Shown: in pieces, positions 8,856 through 18,847 of the stretch
How the letters are laid out: every line of letters starts with the position of its first letter
How positions within the stretch are numbered: the first letter of the stretch is position 1
NCBI GenBank assembly: GCA_025201345.1
Contig: JAIXMG010000002.1
Location: 1,550,001 to 1,614,000, forward strand
Direction: 5' to 3'
Length of the DNA: 64,000 nt
Source of the DNA: Thamnidium elegans
Lineage: Eukaryota; Mucoromycota; Mucoromycetes; Mucorales; Mucoraceae
Translations under genes and position numbers: made by a program
Notes under the pieces: model-generated
Seen by the model: only the letters and a program-made list of their open reading frames with translations
The model's database searches: none
What the model was told of the DNA's origin: nothing

Positions 8856-11677
8856 TTATGGTGTTAATATTAAAGCTAATTCATCTTGATTTATAGAAAC
8901 AGGTGAACTACACCGTGTATATACACTCGATAATACTTCTTGTAACATAGTACTAGCCCATCTAAATATGTATAAACGTAAATATTCTTTTCTTTTTAAT
9001 GTATACATAAAAATAATTAAGTACTTACTTTTCTTCACCGACGTATGGCCATATAATTCGTTTAATATACTCGATATCTACTTGGATTTGTTGATAGTAA
9101 ACCGTATCCATCTTCATCTCTCTTGTTACTTCCAAAAACGATTTAAGTAAGATTAAGATCAAGCCAGTACATATACCAATGGGAGTAGGGTCTACTTTTC
9201 GATAGATATCTACACGCTCTGCAAATAACTTGTCGATATTGTTCATCATATTTAATGTCATATCGTTACTACCGAATCGAGTGGATGAAGGTAATGGTTG
9301 TACTTCCGAAATAGAAGATACAGTCGTAAGACTGTGAGTTGACTGTAATACATTTTTGGTAGAATAAGGACCATAATCGTACTCTGATTCAGAATTATCA
9401 ACAGAGGTTCTTTGAGGTGTGTTTTGTGATTGTGGATAGACTGCTTCTACAAGACGTTCAGTATACTTTAACCTGTTATAGACAAGGTACCAAATTTCAG
9501 AAACTTGTATAACAGATGTGATGTTCATAAATAAATAAGCTTCTTGAATTCTGCTCGATAATCTGTAACCCTCTTGCATCATTTGTTTGTTTAGTAAGGT
9601 TTGGCCAGTTTTGAGATAACATTCGATGGTATCGTTCATATCTGGAATTAAAGCTGGTTCAATCTTTGAATCTAGATCGGGGGTATGGTAGGTGCCATGG
9701 TCTGATGTAGAGGGCTGTTTACAGAATTGAGACGAAAATAACGAATACACTTGAAAGACGCCGTTATCAGCAAGGTCGTAACAAAGTCTAGAGCCTACTA
9801 GCATAAAGATTTGTAAAGAGGATTTATCTAATTTACTTGCTTGATAAACATTCTATAGTATTTCAAGATTTAATAAATATTGTATATATGATTTACGTAG
9901 AATGCTTACTTCAAATCGATCGGCTATCTTTTGCCATATGGTCTTAATGCCTACTTGAATACGACCAAGTGTTTGGGACTGAGTGATATCAAGGCATTCT
10001 TTTAATGGTAATAAACATGAATTAATAAAGTAGTCTATAAGCCATGTTTGGGTATCTTGAATAAATCCTGCAATGCCATCTGTATCGAATTCAGTAGAGT
10101 CGTCCTTTTGTTCTTGTAGAGAAAGAATGAATTTATTTACATGCTCTAATAATAATAATAAAATTAAGATATACATGTACATAAATGCAATATAATATGT
10201 ATTAAAGGTACCTCCTAATCCAGTTAATGAAGAATCAAATAAACCATTAATAAGATCATGTTCCCAATCGGCAGTTAGTTTTATCATTCGTTCATCAATT
10301 TTAGCAACTGATTTTAAAGCGTGTGTATGATCAAGCAAAGAAGATTTTAGTTCAGAAAGGTACTGTACTTGTGGTAATGTAGTGTCTTGCATTGATATAT
10401 TTTTCTATTACGATTGTTAATAATTGAATACATACAAAAAAGTAACATAACTTACAGGCAATTCAATAAATTCATATGCTAATTTAAAAAAAGTTTCGAT
10501 ATGAGGATGAATAGCATTGAGTAAATCATTCCTTGCTTCTTCTTTTTCCTGTATATTAAAGAGTTAAATTGGGGGTTAGTGGTATGGGGTATTTTTCTTT
10601 TTTTACCTTGAAATTTAAGTTTGCTACTGAAGATATATCGTGTTCTGAAACTTGTTCTTCTGCAAGAAACAAGTTTTCGAAATGTTTGACGATATCTTCT
10701 AATGGAACGATATAAAACAAGATTAAATCCTTTACACTAACTGGATTGGAGTTTTCTCGTTGTTTTCTATTTAGCATTGATATTTGTCTATAATATTGTT
10801 TTGTTAAAATACAAAATATATAATACGTATGTATGCTTATAATTTACATTTCAATGTATTTTTTCCATAATTTTTGTGGGTCTTCATTTAATAATAACAG
10901 TAACTTTGTTTCCTCTGCAATCTTTTGTAAATTAACATTGGTATCAGTCATTGCAATCCAAATATCTTGTTTTACAGTATCCATAATTTGATGACAATCT
11001 CTTTCGATTCCTTTAAATGCAGCCATATGTTTATAATGATCTAATAGTTTACTTGCTTTTGAATAATATTTTACAGCTTGACTATATCTTTTTTTGGTTA
11101 AACAATGCTGAAGTCGATTAGGTAACTCAAATATAAATTGAAGTCTCTTTAGTGAATTATGAACGTTTGAAAGTTGTTGAATTTTTTTACGATTTGGACC
11201 TAAATCTTGGTTGATAAGTTTTGACTGTTTTGATATACCAGATATATTTTCGTTAAGACGACTCATTTCTGACTCCATGTCTTGTACGTTAGACTTCATC
11301 TTTCGAATGGTGTCTGTTGCACTAATAAATTTGTTGTAGTTTTCGTAAACAAGTGTCTTCATGTCTCCATCAATTTCTCGAATTTCTAATTACAATTCTC
11401 TTTGCTTTAGATGATAATTATTAAGAGATTTTTCTTTTCTTTTCTTTTTTTTACCTCCAACAAGTTCATTGTCTTTTTCTATTAAACCTTGCAATGGCTT
11501 TACTTTTAATAAAGAAGCAAAATATTTACTCGAGTTAAACGTGTTTCCATCCAAGTCAAACGGTTTATCTTGAACAGTTGGTTGTGGTTGTACAGTTGTG
11601 TCTTTTAAGCCGTAGTATTTTTTTAATAAACTATTTCTTTCACGAGGCTTTGTACGTCTTTGTGTACTAGTCTCCAT
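8856..11677 (-). CDS. VPS51: Vps51, subunit of the GARP/EARP tethering complexes
   Basis: Eight exons (11677-11455, 11385-10848, 10787-10607, 10548-10456, 10404-10212, 10145-9910, 9852-9029, 8961-8856) give 797 residues. GARP tethers endosome-derived vesicles to the trans-Golgi network; Vps51 bridges it to the t-SNARE. The N-terminal third carries the Vps51 signature: a short Arg/Lys lead (METSTQRRTKPRERNSLLKK), a 'NSSKYFASLL' segment, the 'LVYENYNKFISATDTIRKMK' stretch and a coiled coil (MESEMSRLNENISGI). The middle has DLILFYIVPLEDIVKHFENL, and the C-terminal region is helical in the manner of CATCHR-family tethers. The start was chosen at the second ATG of the open frame (11677), because the upstream ATG at 11722 adds an unlikely hydrophobic lead. 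The gene diverges from the mitochondrial-protein gene across 170 bp. Residues 600-660 are Ser/Thr-rich and probably disordered. Confidence 0.85.
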
Positions 11678-11847
11678 ATTTTCGAAACTTGTTGGGAAAA
11701 GGCAAAAGGTTAAAAAATGCACCTTTTTATTTTTTAAAAGAACGATATCAATTTGATTTTATTGGCTGCTTTGTTATCGTAAACTAGGGTACACTCTCTT
11801 TTTTTTAGCAAAATTATTTTTTCTTTCTTTTTTATTACTTCCAAAAC
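11678..11847. promoter_or_regulatory. Shared 170-bp divergent promoter region
   Basis: The start codons of VPS51 (minus) and the mitochondrial Tim44/MAIP1-like gene (plus) are only 170 bp apart, so their promoters must overlap. The interval is T-rich toward the plus-strand gene (11798-11838). I see no clear TATA box or binding site. Confidence 0.5.
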
Positions 11848-12955
11848 ATGCAAGCTCTTCGAACTGCATTTATTACAACCAAAAGTTTTAGAAAACCTAG
11901 TTTATTTCAACAAGCTCGTCTTTTTTCTGTAACTAGAACTTGTTTTACTGAAAAACCAGAAACCAAGATTGAAGATTTTCGTAAGTTTTTTTTTTTTTTT
12001 AATAGTGTAGGTTTTTGACACGTATATATTTAGCTTGGTTACTAAGTAACGATGGACCTCGTATTCCAAAGTATCCTTATCAGGAAGCACCTCGCGACTG
12101 GAGTTTTTTAAATATCTTGCCTGTTCCTGTTCAACATTATTTAGGGCAGTGGTTAGGTACACGTATCCTTCAATTGAATACAGGACACGATAATTTTCCC
12201 GACCAATTTTTAGTAGGAGGTATAATTAAATAGATATTTTTTTAAAAAAAAGGAAAACTAAACAAATATTATTTTTAGCCAGTTTAGCAACACGTAAAGC
12301 AGTTAGTTTATTATCTGATCAATTAAGTCACCCACAAGATGAGGAGAAAAAACAAGAGTTATTAAATTTGCTAGGACCAGATCTTGTAGAACGATTTATA
12401 GAAGCAACACCTAAAGATACAACTATTCAAATTGAGATACCACAAATTTATGATGTAAACTTGGGCGATATTTGGATTACGTTAGGAAATCCTAATGCAT
12501 TTTCTGATGAAGAGAAATATGATGTATTAAGATGGATGACAGTTCAAATTGGGTTGCATAAATCTAAAGTAAATGAATTAGAAGAACCATTTCAAGAGTA
12601 TAGACAACGTATCTCAAAGAGTATTATGGAGGGAGTACAAGTTGGTGTTGATGTATTGATTGATGCAGACATTACGTTTAAAGCTACAAAAGAAAAGGAC
12701 CATCAAATTGAGAATAACGCTACGAAAGAAAATGATGACCAAACCGAGATTAATGCTACAAAAGATGATGAGATTTTATTGTATGATGAAGGTCGTCGTA
12801 CCTTACGTATGAGATTTGCTACACCTTATTTCGCTCCTGCAAGTAAAATGGTTTCTGGTAGAGAACCTGAGACCGGTGAACCTATTAATGATTGGAATTG
12901 GAGATTAGTAGATATAGATCAATTATTAGAAAAAGAAGCCATGGAACAACAATAA
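11848..12955 (+). CDS. Mitochondrial Tim44-like protein, possibly MAIP1-type
   Basis: Three exons (11848-11980, 12034-12219, 12279-12955) give 331 residues. The first ~35 residues are Arg/Lys/Ser/Phe-rich without acids (MQALRTAFITTKSFRKPSLF, then QQARLFSVTR), a typical matrix presequence. The body has a 'DQFLVGASLATRKAVSLLSD' helix, a 'QELLNLLGPDLVERF' segment, a central beta region around 'GDIWITLGNPN', a charged insert with three imperfect (AT)KE(K/N)D repeats at about residues 240-275, and a C-terminal 'NDWNWRLVDIDQLLE'. The helix, beta and terminal 'DW..R...I..LLE' order recalls the m-AAA protease interacting protein MAIP1 and Tim44-like folds. That is inferred from remembered layout, so function is tentative. 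It converges with the LysM gene 100 bp downstream. Confidence 0.5.
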
Positions 12956-13057
12956 AAAAAAAGTCAGAAATATATATTTAAAATTACAATAATTTATTAA
13001 AAAATATTATAGTACAATTTAAAGTACAAGTTTTTGCGTTAAATATTAAAGTAATAT

Positions 13058-13874
13058 TTAAGCCTTGACACAGTAAGCCTTACCGTCATCGAGGTTATCG
13101 CACTCGTGCTTACCGGGACCGTGAAGACCAGCGTTCCACTTGTAAAGTTGAGCAATTTGAATACCGTTTCTCTCAGAGAAATCACCACACCAGACATCCT
13201 TGTTGGCGACGACAGTGGAGTACTTGGTACAGCTGGAGACAATATGTCTAACAGCGTTAGAAGGAGCATTGGCGGGAGTAGAACTCCAGTCCATACCAGG
13301 CTTAGATTGAGTGACAGAAGTAGAGGGCTTCTTGGTAGTAGTCTTCTTAGTAGTCTTCTTAGTAGTCTTCTTAGTAGTCTTCTTGGTAGTCTTCTTGGTA
13401 GTCTTCTTGGTAGTCTTCTTGGTAGTCTTCTTGGTAGTCTTCTTGGTAGTCTTCTTGGTAGTCTTCTTGGTGGTCTTCTTGGCGGCAGCAATCTTCTTCT
13501 TGGCGAGAGCTAACTTTTGACCGCTAAGACCGTTGGTCTTGTAGAACCAACTTCTCTTACGAAGCTTGCTATCAACAGCAACACAATAGGTCTCACCTTC
13601 TTCGAAAGAAGTACAGTCACCACGAGCACCATGGCCGAAATTCCATCTGTACAATTGTTGGAGAGTTACCTTACTACGTTGAGCAATAACGGTGTGACAG
13701 TTTTCGTCCTTGCCAGCTAATTAATAAAAGGGAATTGTTAGCATATTGTAATATATATATGTCGTTTTTTTTTTTTTTTTGTATTTTACCAACAATAGTC
13801 TCAACACAGCTGGGGATGATGGCAGAAACGCTAGTAGCGAGAGCGAGAGCGGAAGCGGCTAAAGTGAATTTCAT
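13058..13874 (-). CDS. Secreted LysM protein with a Lys/Thr-repeat linker
   Basis: Two exons (13874-13790, 13716-13058) give 247 residues. A signal peptide (MKFTLAASALALATSVSA) precedes a LysM-like domain (about residues 22-80: CVETIVGAGKDENCHTVIAQ, 'LQQLYRWNFG', then 'CTSFEEGETYCV'). A second copy lies at about 175-247 ('IVSSCTKYSTVVANKD', 'IQIAQLYKWNAG', 'CDNLDDGKAYCV'). Both end in the same Cys-x7-Gly-x-x-Tyr-Cys-Val motif, so they are internal duplicates. LysM domains bind chitin or chitin oligomers, which suggests a wall-associated or effector-like secreted role. The linker (about residues 99-160) is a run of roughly 12 KKTT units, strongly basic and a likely O-mannosylation site. The repeat forces long meaningless open frames on the other strand. 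Confidence 0.8.
13330..13500 (-). repeat. 12-bp tandem repeat encoding KKTT units
   Basis: About 12 near-perfect copies of the plus-strand unit CTTCTTAGTAGT / CTTCTTGGTAGT. Two sub-blocks differ at one position (A versus G), indicating recent internal expansion by unequal exchange or slippage. It lies in frame in the LysM gene. Confidence 0.9.
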
Positions 13875-13899
13875 TTTAAAGTGAAGGGAATGGGGATTT

Positions 13900-15148
13900 T
13901 TTGTTTGGGAAAAAGGAAAGGTTGGGTTGAGAGAGATAAAAGGAAAGATACTAGAGACTATGATTCATTTCAAAAAAAAAAGTTCATATTTATATAAAAA
14001 AAAAAGTGGGTTGCACCACTCAATTAATATCTGTGTATTATGTATAATATTTTAGTTCCGCTTTGTTTATAACAAGGATAAGACCCAGTTACGCTATTTT
14101 GTCCCACATTAATAATATATTGTTACTACACTTCTCTTTCCTAATTCATCGATTAGGCATTCATTTTATTTTAAAGAAGTTTATTTTGTATGTATAAAAT
14201 GTTAAAGTGTTATTTAATTGCCCGGTCTCTCTAGATTGCCTCTATTATTTCTTTCAAATATACTCGTATTTAATAAATATTATGTCAATTTATGCTAGTC
14301 CCTATCTTGACTTTTTTTGTTTTTGAGAGAAAGAAAAAAAAAAGAAGCTGATTTTATGACCCATTGGTTCTAAATAAGGTATAGAAAGTCGTGTTTTTTT
14401 TAAAAAAAAAAGGTCATTACCACTGTGTGTATTCATACAGAGCTTTTTTTCTTTATCTAAACAGGTTAACAAAAAATCTAAAAATATGCTCTTTTTTTCA
14501 ATTGTACCTTAAACCAATTTTTAATGATAAATTAGTTTACCTTAATTGAATAAAAATAAAAATATCACCGCATATATAATTTCTTGATCTCTTGTATGCT
14601 TTTAATTTTTTTTTGTGTAATCTTTTCGCGACACTACTTTTTTTTTTTTTAATATATAGATTTTACTGTGGATTTGCTGGAAATAACAGAATATAATATT
14701 GTGCTTACATGGTACAATGATATAATACAACTCTGTATACTTGAGTTTTTTTTTTTTTTTTTTTAATTATTAGTTGATTAAAAGAAATACAATGAATAAA
14801 ATCTAGATTTTTTATTATAAAACGTGCTGTTATTTTTATTTTGATATAAAGCGCACATATAAACAGTGAACATGAAATTTCTGTGTATTTTACTGAATTC
14901 TGTTTTAAACTAAAGGCATATAGGTAGTACTAAATAATTAAATTTGATTATATGGAAGCTATCACAGTCCGGTTACCTTATAACCGACATGTGTTACTAT
15001 CTTAATCAATTTCTTATTCGGCTCGACCTTTTTGTTTTTGAGTGAAGTATTTTTATTTTAACACGAGGATTAATTTTATAAATTGTACCTCCAAAGAAAA
15101 CTATCTCAAATCGGGATGATTTTTTCTTTAATTGTATATATTTATAAA
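13900..15148. other. AT-rich intergenic sequence, no gene
   Basis: Homopolymer-rich promoter side of the LysM gene. Holds a T(n)A(n) junction at about 14394-14411 and T tracts at 14640-14650 and 14746-14764. No coding signal. Confidence 0.6.
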
Positions 15149-15150
15149 TA

Positions 15151-16914
15151 CAGTGCTCACGGTACCCAATTTGTGTATTTTTAAATATTTTTGCGCACTT
15201 GTAAAACATCAATTTGCGTCAACTCAGAAACCAAGTTATGCTTCCCTAATACTATAGTGGGTCGTCCTTAACTAATTTTGCGCTACTTTATTTTGCTATG
15301 TAATTTATATGGAAAGCTCGTTCAAACAGTCTTCAAAATACTCTAACTTAATGCTGTGCAAAATTATAGAGATGATTTCTGATAACTTGATTGCATGCCT
15401 CAGCAATTCTAGTTTTAAGGTCCTCCGTATTCCCAAACTGACTACGTCTTACTTTTCCTATCGCAATTGCCCAGAATTTTTGGTTTATTTTTCGAAAATA
15501 TTCCAATCAGAATCATCCTTGAATTCTTAGCTCCAATCCTGACCAGTGCGAGCATTAATCGCAGCTCTTTTAGCTGCTGCTGCTGCACTTAAAAGTTCAA
15601 CTGCAAGTAATATACAAGCAATGTTTTTTTTTGATTATCGGAATAATCGGCATACTCGTTTTTAGGTGTGATACTAACGTTAATGGTCTTATCTAATTAA
15701 CACATTCTATCAGAAAGCTCGAGGTCAATTATAGGTAGAAGCTTACCGTAGCGAAGCGAATGTCAAATTTCACCGTGGCTGGCGGGGGTAGTCAGCTCGT
15801 AACGATGATAAAAATGTAAACTCAAACGAATGCGGTAAGCATCTCTTTCAACTTTCCAAACTAATATTGGAGCATCGAGGAGAACAAGGTAAATCAATGT
15901 AGATACTTGCCTGTGGATTGTGATATATTAATCAAAAGTTCAACTTTTTTGTAAAGTTACAAAACTATGTAAAAAAAATAACATAGTTCCTTATTTTGAT
16001 GATTTCATCGCAGACAACAAATGGAATCTCATGCAATGGCTGGGGTATAAGCAGCAGATAAGGCATATGACCCTTTATAAAATGTGGCAAAGCCGATTTG
16101 CAATGGCCTTAAGAGATAATAAAAGGTTAAGTAGCTTAATTACTTTGATAGTTGTAATGTGGTAAGAACACTATCTCTTTTCTTGAACAGCACCAAGACT
16201 TTCAGAGAAAACCTTCCAGAAGATCATACTCTTTTTTTAACATACCTAGCTCAGAGTCCTAAGAAGAAACTATCTTCAAGTATACGACCAAGTACTTTAA
16301 CTAGTTGGGTTAAACACCATATGGTCAAAGCAGGTATATATGAGGCTTATAAACCGCATTCCATACGAGCAGTAAGTAGTACCAAAGCAATTGAACTAGG
16401 GAACTCTATTGATAAAGCGAAACCTCATGCGAACTGGAGTCTGGATCCTAATACATTCGAAAAGTATTATTTTAAGCCGTTAAGACAACATGATAGCACT
16501 AAGACTCAAAATTCAATTTTTACTACGGATTAAACAAGTATTGCATTAGACACGACATACAATACTATAGTTGCTGAATTGAAGGAAGAAGAAGTGATAC
16601 ACATCCAGCCCTGGTATAGAAGGCTTTTCTAATACATTATAGTTTAGTTTAGCATAAATTTATTTAATCCCACCCAGAAAAAAAAATGAATATCATATTA
16701 TAGCTAGCTTGAAAGATCTGGGGACAAAGGGAATATCACTATTTATTATTATTATATTATCTGAAAATAAAGCGCGGCTCTGAGAACTTGTACCTTCGCT
16801 TCAGCAACTATAGTATTAGGAAAGCATGATTTGATTTCTGAGTTGACGCAAATTGATGTTTTACAAATGCGCAAAAATATTTAAAAAATACTCGAATTGG
16901 CACCGTCAACACTG
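15151..16914 (-). mobile_element. Tc1/mariner-type element with ~110-bp terminal inverted repeats
   Basis: The left end starts CAGTGCTCACGGTACCCAAT at 15151, and the right end read from 16914 backward starts CAGTGTTGACGGTGCCAATT. The match continues inward for about 110 bp on each side (to about 15262 and 16803), including TTTTTGCGCA, TGTAAAACATCAATTTGCGT and CAACTCAGAAA. Both ends are flanked by TA (15149-15150; 16915-16916), the target-site duplication expected for Tc1/mariner. A minus-strand fragment at about 15490-15300 reads KVRRSQFGNTEDLKTRIAEA and then CNQVIRNHLYNFAQH, the usual C-terminus of a DDE transposase of this superfamily, with stops. The rest of the transposase is not recognisable, and a tyrosine-recombinase fragment occupies the interior. 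The element is non-autonomous and decayed. Confidence 0.75.
16159..16632 (+). pseudogene. Tyrosine recombinase (DIRS/Crypton-like) C-terminal relic
   Basis: Reading from about 16159, the frame shows 'RPSTLTSWVKHHMVKAGIYE', then 'PHSIRAVSSTKAIELG' and 'ANWSLDPNTFEKYYFKPL'. The His-x-x-Arg (16345-16375 region), the Trp in ANWSL and the final Tyr pair (FEKYY) match the C-terminal H-x-x-R...H/W...Y catalytic residues of tyrosine recombinases, as used by DIRS retrotransposons and Crypton elements. The frame stops at 16531-16533. The same frame then continues with 'NTIVAELKEEEVIHIQPWYR' to 16632, so that stop is probably a mutation. The N-terminal catalytic Arg is absent. It lies inside the mariner-type element, probably as a nested older insertion. 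Confidence 0.6.
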
Positions 16915-17473
16915 TATCTTTTTTTAGCCAAGACATAAAGACCTAATATTGTAAATATATTATACGGTGCGGTTAGCAAAAAATAAATGTCGTTTCAATC
17001 AGAGGAATGCAGTTCAAATATCCGCCAATCATTTTTTTTCAAACCTACAAAATCCACAGGTCGCACTGTACAATCGCATGATATAGAAATACTTTTTGTT
17101 AAAAAAAAACGGAGTACGGAGGTACAGTCTTCGGGTTGTTTTCTTGGGTCCCGTACCTAATTAACTACTATGCATAATTTTAATGACCAGACCTTTTTTC
17201 AAAGGAATAATTATATACAAATCGTATAGATCTTTCTTTGCACTACTATATTTTATAGTATCACTTTTTGTTTTTTTGTGCTTCGTTCTCACAGGATCAT
17301 GTGATGATCAGCTTTGCCTTCTTTTTTTCTCTTCTCACGAAACAAAAACTAAAACTCAATTTGACATACGGAATGTGTTTCCTTTTCTTTTTTAAAGTAA
17401 CACTAACCAGCACTGAGTGCGTGTAGACGCGTCTACATACACTATTTTTTCGAAACAAAAGCAAAAAGATATC

Positions 17474-17553
17474 GTCACCAGCAGGGTTTGAACCTGCGCA
17501 CGTAAACGTATGTGATTTCAAGTCACACTCCTTAACCACTCGGACATAGTGAC
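17474..17553 (-). tRNA. tRNA-Ser (anticodon UGA)
   Basis: The minus strand folds as a class II tRNA. The acceptor stem GTCACTA pairs with TGGTGAC; the D arm holds GAGTGGTTAA; the anticodon stem TGTGA/TCACA frames loop CTTGAAA (anticodon TGA). A long variable arm (about TACG-TTTA-CGTG) and a T arm GCAGG-TTCGAAC-CCTGC follow. The long variable arm with a UGA anticodon identifies serine. No intron. A-box (GAGTGGTTAAGG) and B-box (GGTTCGAACCC) are intact, so it should be transcribed by RNA polymerase III. Confidence 0.95.
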
Positions 17554-18483
17554 AATTACATGAAAATCCGAGTTTTTATAAGTATAAATAGTAAATACTT
17601 TATAAGAAAGCACGTGATAGTCACGTGCTAGCTTTTTTTTATGGTAGTTTTTATGCTTATTATAGTTCTGGAAAGTATTTTTGCATGATTTAATTAAATA
17701 GGAAAAGTCAAGTGCTATTTTTTGAAAAGTATTTTTTTATGTAAAACATAGATTGTATCTGATTGACGTGCATTTTTATTCATCACTTTTGGAAAAATAA
17801 GAAATAAAAAAGTAGAAGGTTAGAATATGAAAGACGAAACGAATAATTTGAGCTTGCCGTCCGGTGAAGGAGATGCATCTTGCGGTAGACAACTGGTCGG
17901 AATAGTTGGTGATGTATGTGACATAAGTGGCATAAGTGGTATAAGCGGAAAGTATGCATGCGTAGAAGTATGTCTAACTGTAAACAGTCTATGATTTGCC
18001 TTAAAGTTTGATTTGTGTATCGAAGTATAATTTACAGCAGTTGTTACTGTGTACATTTGCAAACCATATGTGCATGTATACTTTTAATTTGGCCACCCGA
18101 AGCAATACAAGAAGGACTTGCGGATGACTGAGCGAAGAATGAGAGGAAAGGGACCGATAATGTAGAAAGGAGCGTAAATAATTTAGATATCTAATTACAA
18201 CAGAAAATATGTATATTTATAAGAATTTAAAAAGAAAAAAAAAAGAAGAATATTGCAGGTCTTTACATAGTCTGCGAATGTTGGACACTTTCTGATAAAC
18301 TATCTGGAAAGAAACAGCTTTTTTCCCGTCATTATTTGTCATAAAATGTATTTTAGGAACGGTTATTTCTTTTATGTTTATACAAAGTATAAAAAAAAAA
18401 CAGAAAAAAAAAAAACTTCTTTTCGCGCGCAAAATATAGGATAGTGTAAAAAAAAACTACACTTTTTTTTCTTTCTTGGAAAG
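17554..18483. other. Intergenic sequence, no supported gene
   Basis: The 80-codon minus-strand frame at 17820-18062 lacks splice partners and coding character. An inverted CACGTGATAGTCACGTG motif (17611-17627) sits just upstream of the tRNA and could bind bHLH-type factors, but this is speculative. Confidence 0.4.
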
Positions 18484-18793
18484 ATGAGCGAGATTAGTGT
18501 ATTTCAAGTATGGTTAATGCTATTTTTTATGGCTCTAATATTTCTTTCAGGACTATGTTGGTGCTTTTGCTGTGGTACTTGTGGTATGAATAACAATAAT
18601 AAAATAAAATATCAAATAGACGTATTAAATAATATATATAGTGGGTCGAAGTATGTTGCGTGGTACCGGTTTAGTTAAATTTAGTCGTGATGGCACCGAC
18701 AATAGACAATGGCAACAAGTACCACAACAAGATGAAGAAGATTCCTGGGATTTACAAGATTGGAATCAAGATAATCGTAATACACATGAATAA
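18484..18793 (+). CDS. Tiny single-pass membrane protein with Trp/Asp-rich tail
   Basis: Two exons (18484-18583, 18642-18793; the intron ends TATATAG) give 83 residues. Residues 7-30 form a hydrophobic helix (VWLMLFFMALIFLSGLCWCF) running into a Cys-rich patch (WCFCCGTC). That patch is a good palmitoylation or membrane-interface site by composition. The tail is polar: a basic start (GRSMLRGTGLVKFSR), then an acidic Gln/Asp/Trp-rich end (SWDLQDWNQDNRNTHE). I do not recognise the family. The very short length and lack of a signal peptide suggest a tail-facing-cytosol anchor protein. It converges on the oxidoreductase gene only 54 bp away. Confidence 0.55.
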
Positions 18794-18847
18794 AAAAAGA
18801 AATATAACATATATGTTTTATTTTGCAAAAAAAATAAAATAAAATAA

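Noticed and set aside
13106..13520. Plus-strand open frames of 69 and 135 codons rich in Leu/Val/Ser/Gly
   Set aside because: They are mirror readings of the KKTT repeat in the LysM gene on the other strand; no start context or splice partners.
17820..18062. 80-codon minus-strand frame
   Set aside because: His/Thr/Ser mix without coding character; no flanking exons in phase.
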